Shown here in pieces: positions 17,324 through 24,528 of a stretch of DNA of 64,000 bases. A program made the position numbers and the translations under genes. This DNA is from a virus. Positions within the stretch are counted from its first letter, which is position 1. Every line of letters begins with the position of its first letter. Under the pieces are notes generated by a model. The model did not search any database, was not told where the DNA came from, and worked only from the letters and a program-made list of their open reading frames with translations. The stretch spans positions 37,650 through 101,649 of the IMG/VR virus record IMGVR_UViG_3300024306_000021. One strand, given 5' to 3'.

Positions 17324-18129
17324 AGGCTTTGACGGATTTTAATTAAACGGATCATCATCGCTTCATCTTCTTGTTCGTATTTGCGTTCTAATTTGTGTAA
17401 TACGTCAAGTGCTTTGCGAGATTCAGCTTTTTCCTTTTTGTTCTCATCTTCTGGAAAAATTTCGTCGGGATACTTTACACGACGACGTTCGCAGATAGCT
17501 GACCAACCGCTGACATCATATGGATCTGGACGTTGTGGACGTTCGTACTTCCACCATTTATAAAGGATTTCGATTTCCTTTGCGGCTTCTGCTTGTGCTG
17601 TAGGAACAGCTTCATGCTTCTTATCTTCGTCCAAAAACTCTGCGTTGGTTAATGTTTTGGCCCAATTGAGATACTCCATGGCAGCTTCTTCACAGCGCCA
17701 GTTGCGATACCATCGACGCCACCAAGGATAGCTATACTTTTTACGTGCTTCATCGCTCCAAAGACAATTAGACCATGCTAGTTCGATTTCGACGAAGTCA
17801 ACAAGTTCATTAAAGAGACATGGCAAAAAGCGATTACCCACATCACACCAACTACCAGGTTTGATATCACGACCATGAGCAGTGAGGCAATGAGTACGAG
17901 TAATCCAACGGTTGTTGATATAATAGCGGACATCATTAATCCTATCAGGAACAAACATCCAAACATCTTGGATGTAATCGAGACCTTCTTCGGCAATCCA
18001 ATAGCGGACAGGATGCTTGGCTTTGGCTTCCTTTTTCCAAGTAGCCCAACCTTTAGAAGTTTCGGCAGATGGCTTCATAGTACCACGAAGCCAATCAGCA
18101 AATTTTGAACAGGTCCAATAGTTACGCAT
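17314..18129 (-). CDS. Conserved phage protein, first gene of an early operon
   Basis: A 271-residue Trp-rich protein (MRNYWTCSKFADWLRGT, later YPWWRRWYRNWRCEE). I recognise the family from aquatic T4-like phages but not a function. A perfect sigma-70 promoter lies 25 bp upstream, so it heads the early operon that continues to 15196. Its C-terminal 60 residues are highly charged and helical. Confidence 0.75.
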   Translation of the reverse strand: MRNYWTCSKFADWLRGTMKPSAETSKGWATWKKEAKAKHPVRYWIAEEGLDYIQDVWMFVPDRINDVRYYINNRWITRTHCLTAHGRDIKPGSWCDVGNRFLPCLFNELVDFVEIELAWSNCLWSDEARKKYSYPWWRRWYRNWRCEEAAMEYLNWAKTLTNAEFLDEDKKHEAVPTAQAEAAKEIEILYKWWKYERPQRPDPYDVSGWSAICERRRVKYPDEIFPEDENKKEKAESRKALDVLHKLERKYEQEDEAMMIRLIKIRQSLWT

Positions 18130-18153
18130 CTTTGAGTCCTTTATCTAATTTAG

Positions 18154-18182
18154 ATTATAGAGCAAATTACTTATACTGTCAA
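18154..18182 (-). promoter_or_regulatory. Sigma-70 promoter (consensus)
   Basis: Perfect TTGACA (18177-18182), 17 bp, TATAAT (18154-18159) on the minus strand. It overlaps the 3' end of the oxygenase gene at 18179 and drives the operon from 18129. Confidence 0.92.
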
Positions 18183-18754
18183 CCTATTTCTTTGATATAT
18201 TTGGTGTTAAAACTGACCGTTATTCTAGATTCAGTTTGGTTTGGAAGTGTGCTATGTTCTAACCAACTAGGAAATAAAACCAGTTGTCCAGTGTAACAGG
18301 GCATCACCCAAAAATTGCTGTTGATGTCATTCACCTTTTCTGCGAATTCATACATACGCATAGGAGCCAGCGGACTGTGTAATCTTAATCCAACACTACC
18401 AGGATCTGCCTTGACATAAAAGGCACCTGATATCACACTCAACTCATGTCTGTGAGCATTGACTCTACCTCCCTGTCCTAGAATATTAAACCACGATCCA
18501 GTTATCTTTACTTTTCTAAGTCCCAGCAGTTCGGTATAGTTGTCGACTTCTACCTGTATTCTTTTTTTCAAACCTTCTAGTTTGATGTCATCTAACACAT
18601 TGATATATGTACCATAACTACTAGGTGATTCGTCGACTAGACTATGTGGGTTAGTTTTTTGTCTTTCTATAATTTTTAAAAGCACAGGAATATCTAAATC
18701 TTTGCTAAAATCAGATGTAGCTACTACTGTTGGGAAAAGAGCCTGTGGAGTCAT
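18179..18754 (-). CDS. 2OG-Fe(II) oxygenase (2OG-FeII_Oxy_5 type)
   Basis: The enzyme would use 2-oxoglutarate, O2 and Fe(II) to hydroxylate an unknown substrate. The 191-residue protein shows GSWFNILGQGG then HRHELSVISGAFYV (the HxxxSxxSGxxYV motif with the first metal His), LVLFPSWLEHSTLPN (distal His) and RITVSFN (Arg for 2OG). This matches the PF13759-like family common in marine phages. A second member lies at 31753-32370. It overlaps the upstream gene by four bases. Confidence 0.88.
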   Translation of the reverse strand: MTPQALFPTVVATSDFSKDLDIPVLLKIIERQKTNPHSLVDESPSSYGTYINVLDDIKLEGLKKRIQVEVDNYTELLGLRKVKITGSWFNILGQGGRVNAHRHELSVISGAFYVKADPGSVGLRLHSPLAPMRMYEFAEKVNDINSNFWVMPCYTGQLVLFPSWLEHSTLPNQTESRITVSFNTKYIKEIG

Positions 18755-19131
18755 ATCTTTCTTTGATATCCTGCTAGATTCAATAGCATGGAATACTGTT
18801 CGTAGGCTTTTTTGACAGCTTCGTTTGTATTCCTAAAATTTCTTTCTTCACGTTCTTTTTCCATCAGCATATCGAACATGTCTTTGCCCTGTCCGTGTTC
18901 TCTAGCACGGAAAAACATTTCTTCCATTTCTACTAGAGTCTTTAAACGGCTTTCGGGAATCTGTACTGTGTACAATCTTTCTTCATAAAATTCCGAAGCG
19001 ATATCGATAACATCGGCATCGAGCGGATATGCGAAAAAATTAGGACGCCTATATCTCTGTGTGCGATTCTGATCGTTCAAGATTTGAACTTCGTAATGTT
19101 CGCAGAATTTTCTCAGTTTATCTTTTTCCAT
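18751..19131 (-). CDS. Conserved phage protein with AYExY C-terminal motif
   Basis: A 126-residue charged helical protein. Its C-terminus NEAVKKAYEQYSMLLNLAG shares the short helical motif found at the ends of three other proteins in the window. Function unknown; the shared tail suggests a common partner. It lies between two 2OG-oxygenase genes and overlaps both (4 and 14 bases). Confidence 0.75.
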   Translation of the reverse strand: MEKDKLRKFCEHYEVQILNDQNRTQRYRRPNFFAYPLDADVIDIASEFYEERLYTVQIPESRLKTLVEMEEMFFRAREHGQGKDMFDMLMEKEREERNFRNTNEAVKKAYEQYSMLLNLAGYQRKI

Positions 19132-19687
19132 TTGAAGTGTGTAGATCGTAGTTTACGATACAACGAGGGCCTTTCTTAGGTATACCACCTCCGTGTAGTA
19201 TACGGCCATCGAAGATCACGACTCTTCCTTTCTTTGGGCTGACACGTTTGATGATGTTTTTACCTGATTGATCAAAGAACACAGTATCGCCATCTGCGTC
19301 GTTGACGTAGTAAATTACCACAGTATGCTCACCAGGATAATCTACATGCGGAGCATAATGATCTAATTCTGTATCGTATGGCAATGTTATAAAAACTCTT
19401 GCTACAGGTATACTGTTTATGATAAGATTATTTTCTTGGCAAACTGCCATGGGCACTAGACCGAAGTTATCCATGTGAGTAGAAGTCGCTGTGCTCGATT
19501 TAAGGATGTGTACGAAACTCAGCGGAGCATAAGATCGTTCATCTTCCTTTGCTGTGGTTTCGTACTTACATCTAAAATCTACTGCGGGATGTATGAGCTG
19601 ATCACCTGACTTACCTAAACAGATCATCTCTAGATAATCCTGTAAGTGTTGAGGTATCAGATCATCATAGACTCTTAATAACATCAC
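19118..19687 (-). CDS. 2OG-Fe(II) oxygenase (prolyl-4-hydroxylase-like)
   Basis: A 189-residue cytosolic protein with the double-stranded beta-helix signature of P4H-like oxygenases. APHVDYPGEHTVVIYYVND carries the HxD metal pair, GRILHGGG the distal His, and RCIVNYDL the Arg that binds 2-oxoglutarate. The substrate is unknown; phage relatives have been suggested to modify proteins or sugars. It overlaps the upstream structural gene by four bases. Confidence 0.87.
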   Translation of the reverse strand: MMLLRVYDDLIPQHLQDYLEMICLGKSGDQLIHPAVDFRCKYETTAKEDERSYAPLSFVHILKSSTATSTHMDNFGLVPMAVCQENNLIINSIPVARVFITLPYDTELDHYAPHVDYPGEHTVVIYYVNDADGDTVFFDQSGKNIIKRVSPKKGRVVIFDGRILHGGGIPKKGPRCIVNYDLHTSNGKR

Positions 19688-20100
19688 TTATCTTTTTCTT
19701 CTTGGCAAAGTTTTTCTAGCAATTTGTAATTCTCGTAAGCCTTTTTTAATGCTGCGAATTTTTCTAATTTCTCTGGATCAGGATCCATTAAAATAGCTAG
19801 ACGGTCTTCCATCTTTTCTAAAAGTTTCATCAGACTATGACCTTTGATTTTTACATCGCCATCAAACTCGGCATCGCCTGTTACCTTTATTGAACTACCA
19901 TTACTGCCAGTGGTATAGATAGGAGAAGTAGTCCATGTTGTTCCGCTACTATACGTGTAAGGGCTATTACCACTACCTATAGTAACATTTCCAATCGGTA
20001 TAGTAGTAATACCTCCGACAGTAGCACCAGCAGTAGTGTAGGTAGTGCTACCGGTAGCACCACTACCGACTGTGATAGTATTTGGGTAACATGTGCTCAT
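19684..20100 (-). CDS. Small virion structural protein
   Basis: The first 70 residues are Thr/Gly/Ser-rich and repeat-like (TVGSGATGSTTYTTAGATVGG). Then GDAEFDGDVKIKG leads into a coiled coil (LMKLLEKMEDRLAIL) and the C-terminal motif FAALKKAYENYKLLEKL. This layout, beta-rich head then coiled coil then AYExY tail, is typical of small fibre-associated proteins of marine T4-like phages. It is 138 residues long and sits at the head of the oxygenase operon. Confidence 0.75.
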   Translation of the reverse strand: MSTCYPNTITVGSGATGSTTYTTAGATVGGITTIPIGNVTIGSGNSPYTYSSGTTWTTSPIYTTGSNGSSIKVTGDAEFDGDVKIKGHSLMKLLEKMEDRLAILMDPDPEKLEKFAALKKAYENYKLLEKLCQEEKDK

Positions 20101-20110
20101 GTCGTCTTGT

Positions 20111-20302
20111 TTACTTTGCCTTAGCTTCTTTGCGGGCGTTCTTTTCTGCCGTGATTTCGTTACGGCGTGCCTTGATCAACTTGCTAAGTTCTGCTAGTGC
20201 CTTGCGAGCACGAGTACCTGCGGCACCATTGCCTGCGGTGAACTTGTCATCTTCTGCTTTCCATGCTGTTACTGCTTCTGTGATTTGATTTACTGTTGAC
20301 AT
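20111..20302 (-). CDS. Small basic helical phage protein
   Basis: A 63-residue Ala/Lys/Arg-rich protein with the segment AGNGAAGTRARKALAELSKLIKARR, resembling small histone-H1/Hc1-like proteins seen in marine phages. DNA or RNA binding is likely from composition alone. A ribosome site (TAAGGAAAA) precedes the ATG, and the tRNA-like gene lies 42 bp upstream on the same strand. Confidence 0.75.
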   Translation of the reverse strand: MSTVNQITEAVTAWKAEDDKFTAGNGAAGTRARKALAELSKLIKARRNEITAEKNARKEAKAK

Positions 20303-20343
20303 AATTTTTCCTTAAGTTATGTGTATCTACTTATAGTAGTAAT

Positions 20344-20454
20344 TGGTGTGGCCGGTAGGATTCGAACCTACAAAGACGGCGGCTATGCCTGTGTCCCTTT
20401 CCCGAATGCGTTTCACAACGGATTGGAGGTCTGCCATATTCCACTCACGGCCAC
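20344..20454 (-). tRNA. tRNA-like gene, unusually long, anticodon unresolved
   Basis: Acceptor GTGGCCG/CGGCCAC, a D-arm like that of leucine tRNAs (GTGGAATATGGCAGAC), a good T-arm (TAGGTTCGAATCCTA) and an encoded CCA are clear. The rest is odd. The anticodon stem has a C-C mismatch and an eight-base loop (TTGTGAAA), and the variable region is about 30 bases with its own hairpin. Total length is 111 bases. GTG is the likeliest anticodon triplet but class II shape does not fit histidine. It may be degenerate or have a non-standard job. Confidence 0.6.
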
Positions 20455-20502
20455 AAATTTAGTATAGCAGGAAAGTATTTAAAGTACAACGGTATTTTAG
20501 TC

Positions 20503-20535
20503 AAAAAAAAGCCCTAATCGCTTAGGGCCTTTTTT
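20503..20535. terminator. Bidirectional intrinsic terminator
   Basis: Stem GCCCTAA/TTAGGGC (20511-20528) is flanked by eight A on one side and six T on the other. It ends the pqqA transcript on the minus strand. Confidence 0.8.
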
Positions 20536-20537
20536 GG

Positions 20538-20609
20538 TTATCGATTCATCACGTACATAGTGATTTCGAAACCATATCGCATTTCAACTGCTTCTGGTTT
20601 GGTCCACAT
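20538..20609 (-). CDS. pqqA: PqqA-like PQQ precursor peptide
   Basis: A 23-residue peptide (MWTKPEAVEMRYGFEITMYV, then MNR) after a strong AAAGGAGA ribosome site. It matches bacterial PqqA over its whole length: the MWTKP start, G-F-E-x-T-x-Y core and N-R end. The Glu15 and Tyr19 that PqqE cross-links to make pyrroloquinoline quinone are both kept in the E-x3-Y spacing. It is far too short for random conservation of this pattern. No pqqB-E is visible in the window, so host enzymes would process it. A terminator follows within three bases of the stop. Function as a PQQ precursor is inferred from the family. Confidence 0.88.
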   Translation of the reverse strand: MWTKPEAVEMRYGFEITMYVMNR

Positions 20610-20711
20610 AATATTCTCCTTTATGAAACATACTTGTGTACAGTATGTATCGTAATATTACAGGAAAACCAACTTCAAAAACATAGTGAAAATCATGAAA
20701 ATGATATAAAG

Positions 20712-20737
20712 GAAATAGCGACTCTCGCCGCTATTTC
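20712..20737 (-). terminator. Hairpin terminator after the outer-membrane protein gene
   Basis: A nine-base-pair stem (GAAATAGCG/CGCTATTTC) lies just past the stop codon at 20744, followed on the minus strand by CTTTATAT. The T-run is weak. Confidence 0.6.
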
Positions 20738-20743
20738 AGTTAA

Positions 20744-21421
20744 TTAGAAAGAAACCTTAAGTCCCATTTCTACACCATTGTCAGTGACATTGAAACCGCT
20801 GTCTAGGTTACGGTAGACATTGGCATAGATGGCCTGATTCTGCGTGTAGTTGAAAGTCATACCAGTGCCGATTTGGTGGCTCTGATAGTTGTTGGTAGTG
20901 TCGAACGCATTACGATAACGATATTGAGCAGCGTTCAATGTGATCGAGTCGGTCAGCTTATAGTCTGCGCCAGCACGAGCAACATAGTAAGAAAAGTTAT
21001 TGCCATCGGTATAACGTTCACCGACACCTAAACTTCCCTTGACAGATACAGGACCCATTGGCAGCTTGTAGCCGCCGATGACTTCGATGTTCTGCTTGAT
21101 AGCACCATTGTTTGGTTGTGTTTGGCTGGTTTGGAAATTACCACCAACAAACGCACCACCGCCGATGTTACGCTCAACAGCTACCTTATAGGCATACTTG
21201 TTAGCGGTGTCGTAAACACCGTCATTAGATTCCATTCCGAATCCAAGAGCGATAGTGGTATCAGCACTGGCTACTTGTACTGGTTTTTCAGTAGGCACTG
21301 CTGATACGACTGGAGCAGCCGCAGCAGGCTCAGTCTTCTTCTTCTTTGGTAGATCAGCAGCGATACCGGCAGACGCCAGTGCGATAACTGCTACCGCAGA
21401 CAGTAGTAAAGTTTTCTTCAT
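20744..21421 (-). CDS. Outer-membrane beta-barrel protein with signal peptide
   Basis: The 225-residue protein starts with a clear signal peptide (MKKTLLLSAVAVIALASAG, cleavage near residue 21). The mature end ADLPKKKK... is the N-terminus typical of alphaproteobacterial Omp25/porin-like proteins. Residues 55-225 alternate polar and hydrophobic as membrane strands and end in aromatic GLKVSF, the BAM recognition end. It probably inserts in the host outer membrane, where it could block superinfection or replace a receptor (inference). It has its own sigma-70 promoter, two leader hairpins and a terminator, so it is independently expressed. Acquisition from a host is likely. Confidence 0.85.
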   Translation of the reverse strand: MKKTLLLSAVAVIALASAGIAADLPKKKKTEPAAAAPVVSAVPTEKPVQVASADTTIALGFGMESNDGVYDTANKYAYKVAVERNIGGGAFVGGNFQTSQTQPNNGAIKQNIEVIGGYKLPMGPVSVKGSLGVGERYTDGNNFSYYVARAGADYKLTDSITLNAAQYRYRNAFDTTNNYQSHQIGTGMTFNYTQNQAIYANVYRNLDSGFNVTDNGVEMGLKVSF

Positions 21422-21496
21422 TTTACTTCCTCTAGTTGCTATAGTCCTTGACTATAGAATATTGACACGCATAGCAGTATTGCTATGGAGTAATGT

Positions 21497-21525
21497 ATTA
21501 TAGTGTGACTGTAAATCTAGTCCAA
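21497..21525 (-). promoter_or_regulatory. Sigma-70 promoter for the OMP gene
   Basis: TTGGAC (21520-21525), 17 bp, TATAAT (21497-21502) on the minus strand. A late-type box ATAAATA (21527-21533) overlaps just upstream. The leader contains two hairpins (CATAGCA/TGCTATG and CTATAGTC/GACTATAG). Confidence 0.75.
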
Positions 21526-21529
21526 CTAT

Positions 21530-21724
21530 TTATCTTACCAAACCGCTCTTAGCCTGTTCAATTGCTCTAGCGATTCGTTCTTGCTCCAGGCGAAAGTCTT
21601 CGTCTGTGCGAGATTCTTTAGGCGGGGTCTGGCCCGGACCATATGTAGGCCAACTTTTTCCTACACTTATATAGTCCGGACTTCTCCCTGTGCTTTTATA
21701 GACTCTGATACGTTTTACATTCAT
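21530..21724 (-). CDS. Small conserved hypothetical protein
   Basis: A 64-residue basic protein (MNVKRIRVYKSTGRSPDYIS) with a helical charged C-terminus (DFRLEQERIARAIEQAKSG). No motif recognised. It overlaps the ahpD stop by four bases and is the last gene of the ahpC-SGNH-ahpD run. Confidence 0.6.
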   Translation of the reverse strand: MNVKRIRVYKSTGRSPDYISVGKSWPTYGPGQTPPKESRTDEDFRLEQERIARAIEQAKSGLVR

Positions 21725-22236
21725 GAATTTAATACTCTTGCCACTGATGTAATTACTGCGGCAATGCGTCCTATGTCTCGAAGTTGTTCTACTGTGTAGC
21801 CTTCCTTCTTGAGTGTTTCATAGTGCGCCTTGACGCAGAAATGACATTTGCCTACGATACTGGCAGCAAGGCTATATGATTCAAAACGAGCCTTGGTAGT
21901 ACCGCCGTGGCTGGCAATAGCATTCATGCGTAGCTGTGCTGGCAAACCTTTGAGGTTTGCATCATCAGCCATTTCAACATATGGATACCATACGTTATTC
22001 TGTGCCATGATAGCGGCAGCAGTCAACGCAGCATCGCGCTCAACAGTGTCTTCAATCCCAGACTGAATGAATGTAACCAGCTTTCCATTGCCGGTAGCCA
22101 TGGCTGCGGCGAGTGCGCAACCGTTTGCCTCGATTGGATCCAATGTGCTGCGATTAATAACCGCGTCCAGATTAAGTCTAGTGTCTTTGGCATAATCTGG
22201 CAATGCCTCTTTGATTTGATCTACCCATGTTGTCAT
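21721..22236 (-). CDS. ahpD: AhpD-like alkylhydroperoxidase
   Basis: AhpD reduces AhpC and has weak peroxidase activity of its own. The 171-residue all-helical protein keeps the catalytic set: Glu119, Cys131-x-x-Cys134 (KCHFCVKAHY) and His138, at almost the same positions as mycobacterial AhpD. It lies one gene downstream of ahpC, the arrangement seen where AhpD is the reductant of AhpC. The lipoyl-carrying partner would be host dihydrolipoamide proteins. It overlaps the SGNH gene by four bases. Confidence 0.92.
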   Translation of the reverse strand: MTTWVDQIKEALPDYAKDTRLNLDAVINRSTLDPIEANGCALAAAMATGNGKLVTFIQSGIEDTVERDAALTAAAIMAQNNVWYPYVEMADDANLKGLPAQLRMNAIASHGGTTKARFESYSLAASIVGKCHFCVKAHYETLKKEGYTVEQLRDIGRIAAVITSVARVLNS

Positions 22237-22640
22237 TTTAGTGTCTCTGCTATTTCTTTGTAACCTTTGCCTGTAGGATGTACGCCGTCTTTAGAAAGAG
22301 TGCGGATCGGTAGGACAGTATCGCCATACCTACCCGCAACCTTTTGTACGATCGCTTGTACATCTGGTTTGATAGCAGGAAGGATCCAGTAAACGTGTTT
22401 AGCGATTACCTTTTCTCTGATAGCAAGTATTTCCTTTTCTGTGTTGACACCTTTGTGATCGTTCGAACCTAGACTGATCACAACAAACTTATATTCCATT
22501 CCGTCCAGTGCCGGACGATCGCTGAATTGTTTGTTCCATTGCCAACTGTTGATGCCACCTTTGGCCATTTCAACACAACCAGGTCTAGCCTGGATAGTAC
22601 CTACTGCTATGCTGTCACCTAATATCAAACACTCAAGCAT
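22233..22640 (-). CDS. SGNH-family hydrolase
   Basis: A 135-residue single-domain protein with the four SGNH blocks: GDSIA (residues 8-12, nucleophile Ser10), a Gly in AKGGINS, SLGSNDH and DGVHPTGKGY with the catalytic Asp-His. Such enzymes act on ester bonds of glycans, lipids or peptidoglycan acetyl groups. No signal peptide is seen. It sits between ahpC and ahpD and overlaps ahpD by four bases; the reason for that pairing is not known. Confidence 0.88.
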   Translation of the reverse strand: MLECLILGDSIAVGTIQARPGCVEMAKGGINSWQWNKQFSDRPALDGMEYKFVVISLGSNDHKGVNTEKEILAIREKVIAKHVYWILPAIKPDVQAIVQKVAGRYGDTVLPIRTLSKDGVHPTGKGYKEIAETLK

Positions 22641-22650
22641 GGTTCACCTA

Positions 22651-23190
22651 TTAAAGAGTTTCGCCACCAACCTTACGATTACATGCGCACAACTCGCCAG
22701 TTTGGAGAGCGTCGAGGATACGTAGAGTTTCCTCTGGGCTACGACCAACGTTCAAGTTGTTAACAGTAACGTGTTGGATCTCATTGTTTGGATCAACAAT
22801 GAAAGTGGCACGAAGTGCGGCACCTGCTGGAGCATAAAATACACCAAGCTGTTCGATCAAACTGTTTTCGCCACGCTGTGTATCAGCAAACTGTGTGTGA
22901 GTAATCTTCTTGAGATCTTCGTGTGCGTTCTGCCAAGCTACCTTACAGAACTCATTGTCTGTTGAACCAGTTAGCAATACAGCATCACGGTCTTCGAAAT
23001 CTTTAGACAATTTGTCGTAGGCTACGATTTCAGTAGGACATACGAATGTAAAGTCCTTTGGGTAATACACGATTACTTTCCACTTGCCTGGAAATGATTC
23101 GTGTGTGATATCGAAGAAAGCATCTTCGGGTTGACCAGGCTTGACGCCAGTGATCACAAATGGGTCTAGTTTATTACCAACGGTTTTCAT
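22651..23190 (-). CDS. ahpC: 2-Cys peroxiredoxin AhpC
   Basis: The enzyme reduces H2O2 and organic peroxides. The 179-residue protein has the peroxidatic Cys51 in DFTFVCPTEI and two C-terminal cysteines (Cys168, Cys170 in GELCACNRKVG), as in AhpC proteins that are recycled by AhpD rather than AhpF. ahpD follows two genes on. A sigma-70 promoter and a strong ribosome site (AAGGAGAAAAT) lie upstream. With the SOD gene it completes a superoxide-to-water route, which would protect Fe-S and radical SAM proteins (inference). Confidence 0.94.
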   Translation of the reverse strand: MKTVGNKLDPFVITGVKPGQPEDAFFDITHESFPGKWKVIVYYPKDFTFVCPTEIVAYDKLSKDFEDRDAVLLTGSTDNEFCKVAWQNAHEDLKKITHTQFADTQRGENSLIEQLGVFYAPAGAALRATFIVDPNNEIQHVTVNNLNVGRSPEETLRILDALQTGELCACNRKVGGETL

Positions 23191-23242
23191 ATTTTCTCCT
23201 TGTGTGTGTTAAAACCTGATAGAACTTTTGCTCTATACAGTT

Positions 23243-23272
23243 ATTATATAGTCTATTAAAAACCTAAATCAA
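23243..23272 (-). promoter_or_regulatory. Sigma-70 promoter for ahpC
   Basis: TTGATT (23267-23272), 18 bp, TATAAT (23243-23248) on the minus strand. The -35 lies inside the terminator hairpin of the upstream gene. Confidence 0.7.
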
Positions 23273-23324
23273 TAGGTTTTTTCTAAAAATATTTCTATGA
23301 GCGTTATTGAAAAAATCAATAACG
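23258..23324 (-). terminator. Tandem hairpins ending the upstream operon
   Basis: Hairpin CGTTATTGA/TCAATAACG (23302-23324) follows the stop at 23327. A second hairpin AAAAACCT/AGGTTTTT (23258-23281) follows that and is a likely intrinsic terminator. Confidence 0.65.
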
Positions 23325-23326
23325 TA

Positions 23327-23548
23327 TTATTGGCTGTCTACGGCTTTGACGGCTAGTTCTTGCCAAATCGCGACATCTTCTACATCTGGACCAAATATTG
23401 AACCGTAACTGAGACCTACGGTTTTTTCTAAAAGTACAGACTTGGACTCACTATTAGTTACCTTGAGCAGACCAGTACGTTCGTCGATCCTGGTAACTTC
23501 ACAATCATATATGCTGTCTAGTGTTGAATTCCATATTAGGTTAGACAT
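23327..23548 (-). CDS. Conserved T4-like phage protein
   Basis: A 73-residue protein: MSNLIWNSTLDSIYDCEVTR, then GSIFGPDVEDVAIWQELAVK. The 'FGPDV.DVA.WQ' core is strongly kept in marine T4-like phages. Role unknown. It overlaps the upstream membrane-protein gene by eight bases and ends just before two hairpins. Confidence 0.8.
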   Translation of the reverse strand: MSNLIWNSTLDSIYDCEVTRIDERTGLLKVTNSESKSVLLEKTVGLSYGSIFGPDVEDVAIWQELAVKAVDSQ

Positions 23549-23765
23549 TTTTCTTTTCCTTTTCCTGTTCTATTTGTATCAGTTCTTCTTGTGTAACAAA
23601 TCTTACTGTAGGAAATAATCCGTGTTGTGTATAGAAAAATGTAACTGGTTTCCAAAATCTGTGGATCAAATTATTAATGACGATAACAGCCGCCATGATA
23701 ACAACTACGCCTAACGAAAACAGTACGCAACCGGCTAACCAAACAGCCAGTGAATTCATGTCCAT
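23541..23765 (-). CDS. Single-span membrane protein
   Basis: A 74-residue protein with one strong N-terminal transmembrane helix (VWLAGCVLFSLGVVVIMAAV) and a charged cytosolic tail ending EQEKEKKNV. Function unknown. A sigma-70-like promoter lies upstream at 23794-23822. Confidence 0.7.
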   Translation of the reverse strand: MDMNSLAVWLAGCVLFSLGVVVIMAAVIVINNLIHRFWKPVTFFYTQHGLFPTVRFVTQEELIQIEQEKEKKNV

Positions 23766-23793
23766 AATAAAACCTTTGTAACTTTATTAGACT

Positions 23794-23822
23794 AGTGTAC
23801 TATCTGTTAGTTAGCCTGTCAA
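23794..23822 (-). promoter_or_regulatory. Sigma-70 promoter
   Basis: TTGACA (23817-23822), 17 bp, TACACT (23794-23799) on the minus strand, overlapping the 3' end of the amidotransferase-like gene. Confidence 0.75.
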
Positions 23823-24444
23823 CAAAATCAAGCAGTAATTGGTGATGAACACCGTTATGATATTTGCCTTTCATCCAGCTCTGTAATTCAAACCAGTGTG
23901 GTTCGCTTTCAGGGTGACACCCGATGACTCCTATACGATTTTGTATGATAGCCATAGGATCACCGTTGCTGTATGTGGCTATGGTTTGGAATTTATTTCT
24001 ATTGCCTACTAGTGCGCAGCCATCGTAGAAATACATATTGGTTTTTTGACCGTTCCAAACTACGGGCATATTTTTTGGGTGAGGCCTTCTTGTGTCTGTG
24101 TTTGGGCGTGTGATATATTGTTCAGCATCTACATCTTCTAGTATATCAAAATATCTGCTGCCAGCCCAATAGGCGCCCATACATATGCCCAAATAATATC
24201 CGCCGTTGTCTATAAATTCTTTGACTCGTTCACCGTTTTCTTTGAAAAGTTTGAAGAAGCTGTCGGAATCACCTATGCCTCCGGGCATGGCGATTATATC
24301 GACATCGTCGAAGAAGTCATCTTCTAGACTGTGTTTGCTGAAAATTTTGAAATCGTAATGTGGGCTTAGGGCCCTGATCATGCCGTTGCCGCATTGAATC
24401 GAACATTTTGGGTGGCTGAGAAAAAGAGCTATACGTTTGCGCAT
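23800..24444 (-). CDS. Class-I glutamine-amidotransferase-like protein (BPL_N type)
   Basis: A 214-residue protein with MPGGIGDSD, then GGYYLGICMGAYWAG (nucleophile Cys88 in the elbow) and GCHPESEPHW. These match the biotin-protein-ligase N-terminal/DJ-1-PfpI-like amidotransferase fold (PF09825 type). The biotin ligase domain is absent. The start at 24444 follows a GGTGG ribosome site; an in-frame TTG ten codons upstream is less likely. A late box ATAAATA lies at 24478-24484. Substrate unknown. Confidence 0.8.
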   Translation of the reverse strand: MRKRIALFLSHPKCSIQCGNGMIRALSPHYDFKIFSKHSLEDDFFDDVDIIAMPGGIGDSDSFFKLFKENGERVKEFIDNGGYYLGICMGAYWAGSRYFDILEDVDAEQYITRPNTDTRRPHPKNMPVVWNGQKTNMYFYDGCALVGNRNKFQTIATYSNGDPMAIIQNRIGVIGCHPESEPHWFELQSWMKGKYHNGVHHQLLLDFVDRLTNR

Positions 24445-24477
24445 AAATCCACCAATCAAGGACGCTCCGTCCAAAGT

Positions 24478-24484
24478 TATTTAT
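24478..24484 (-). promoter_or_regulatory. Late promoter box ATAAATA
   Basis: Minus-strand ATAAATA about 33 bp before the amidotransferase-like gene start at 24444. Confidence 0.55.
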
Positions 24485-24528
24485 CTGAGGTATGATTTAG
24501 TATAGCACACGCCAAAATTTAAAACGAG

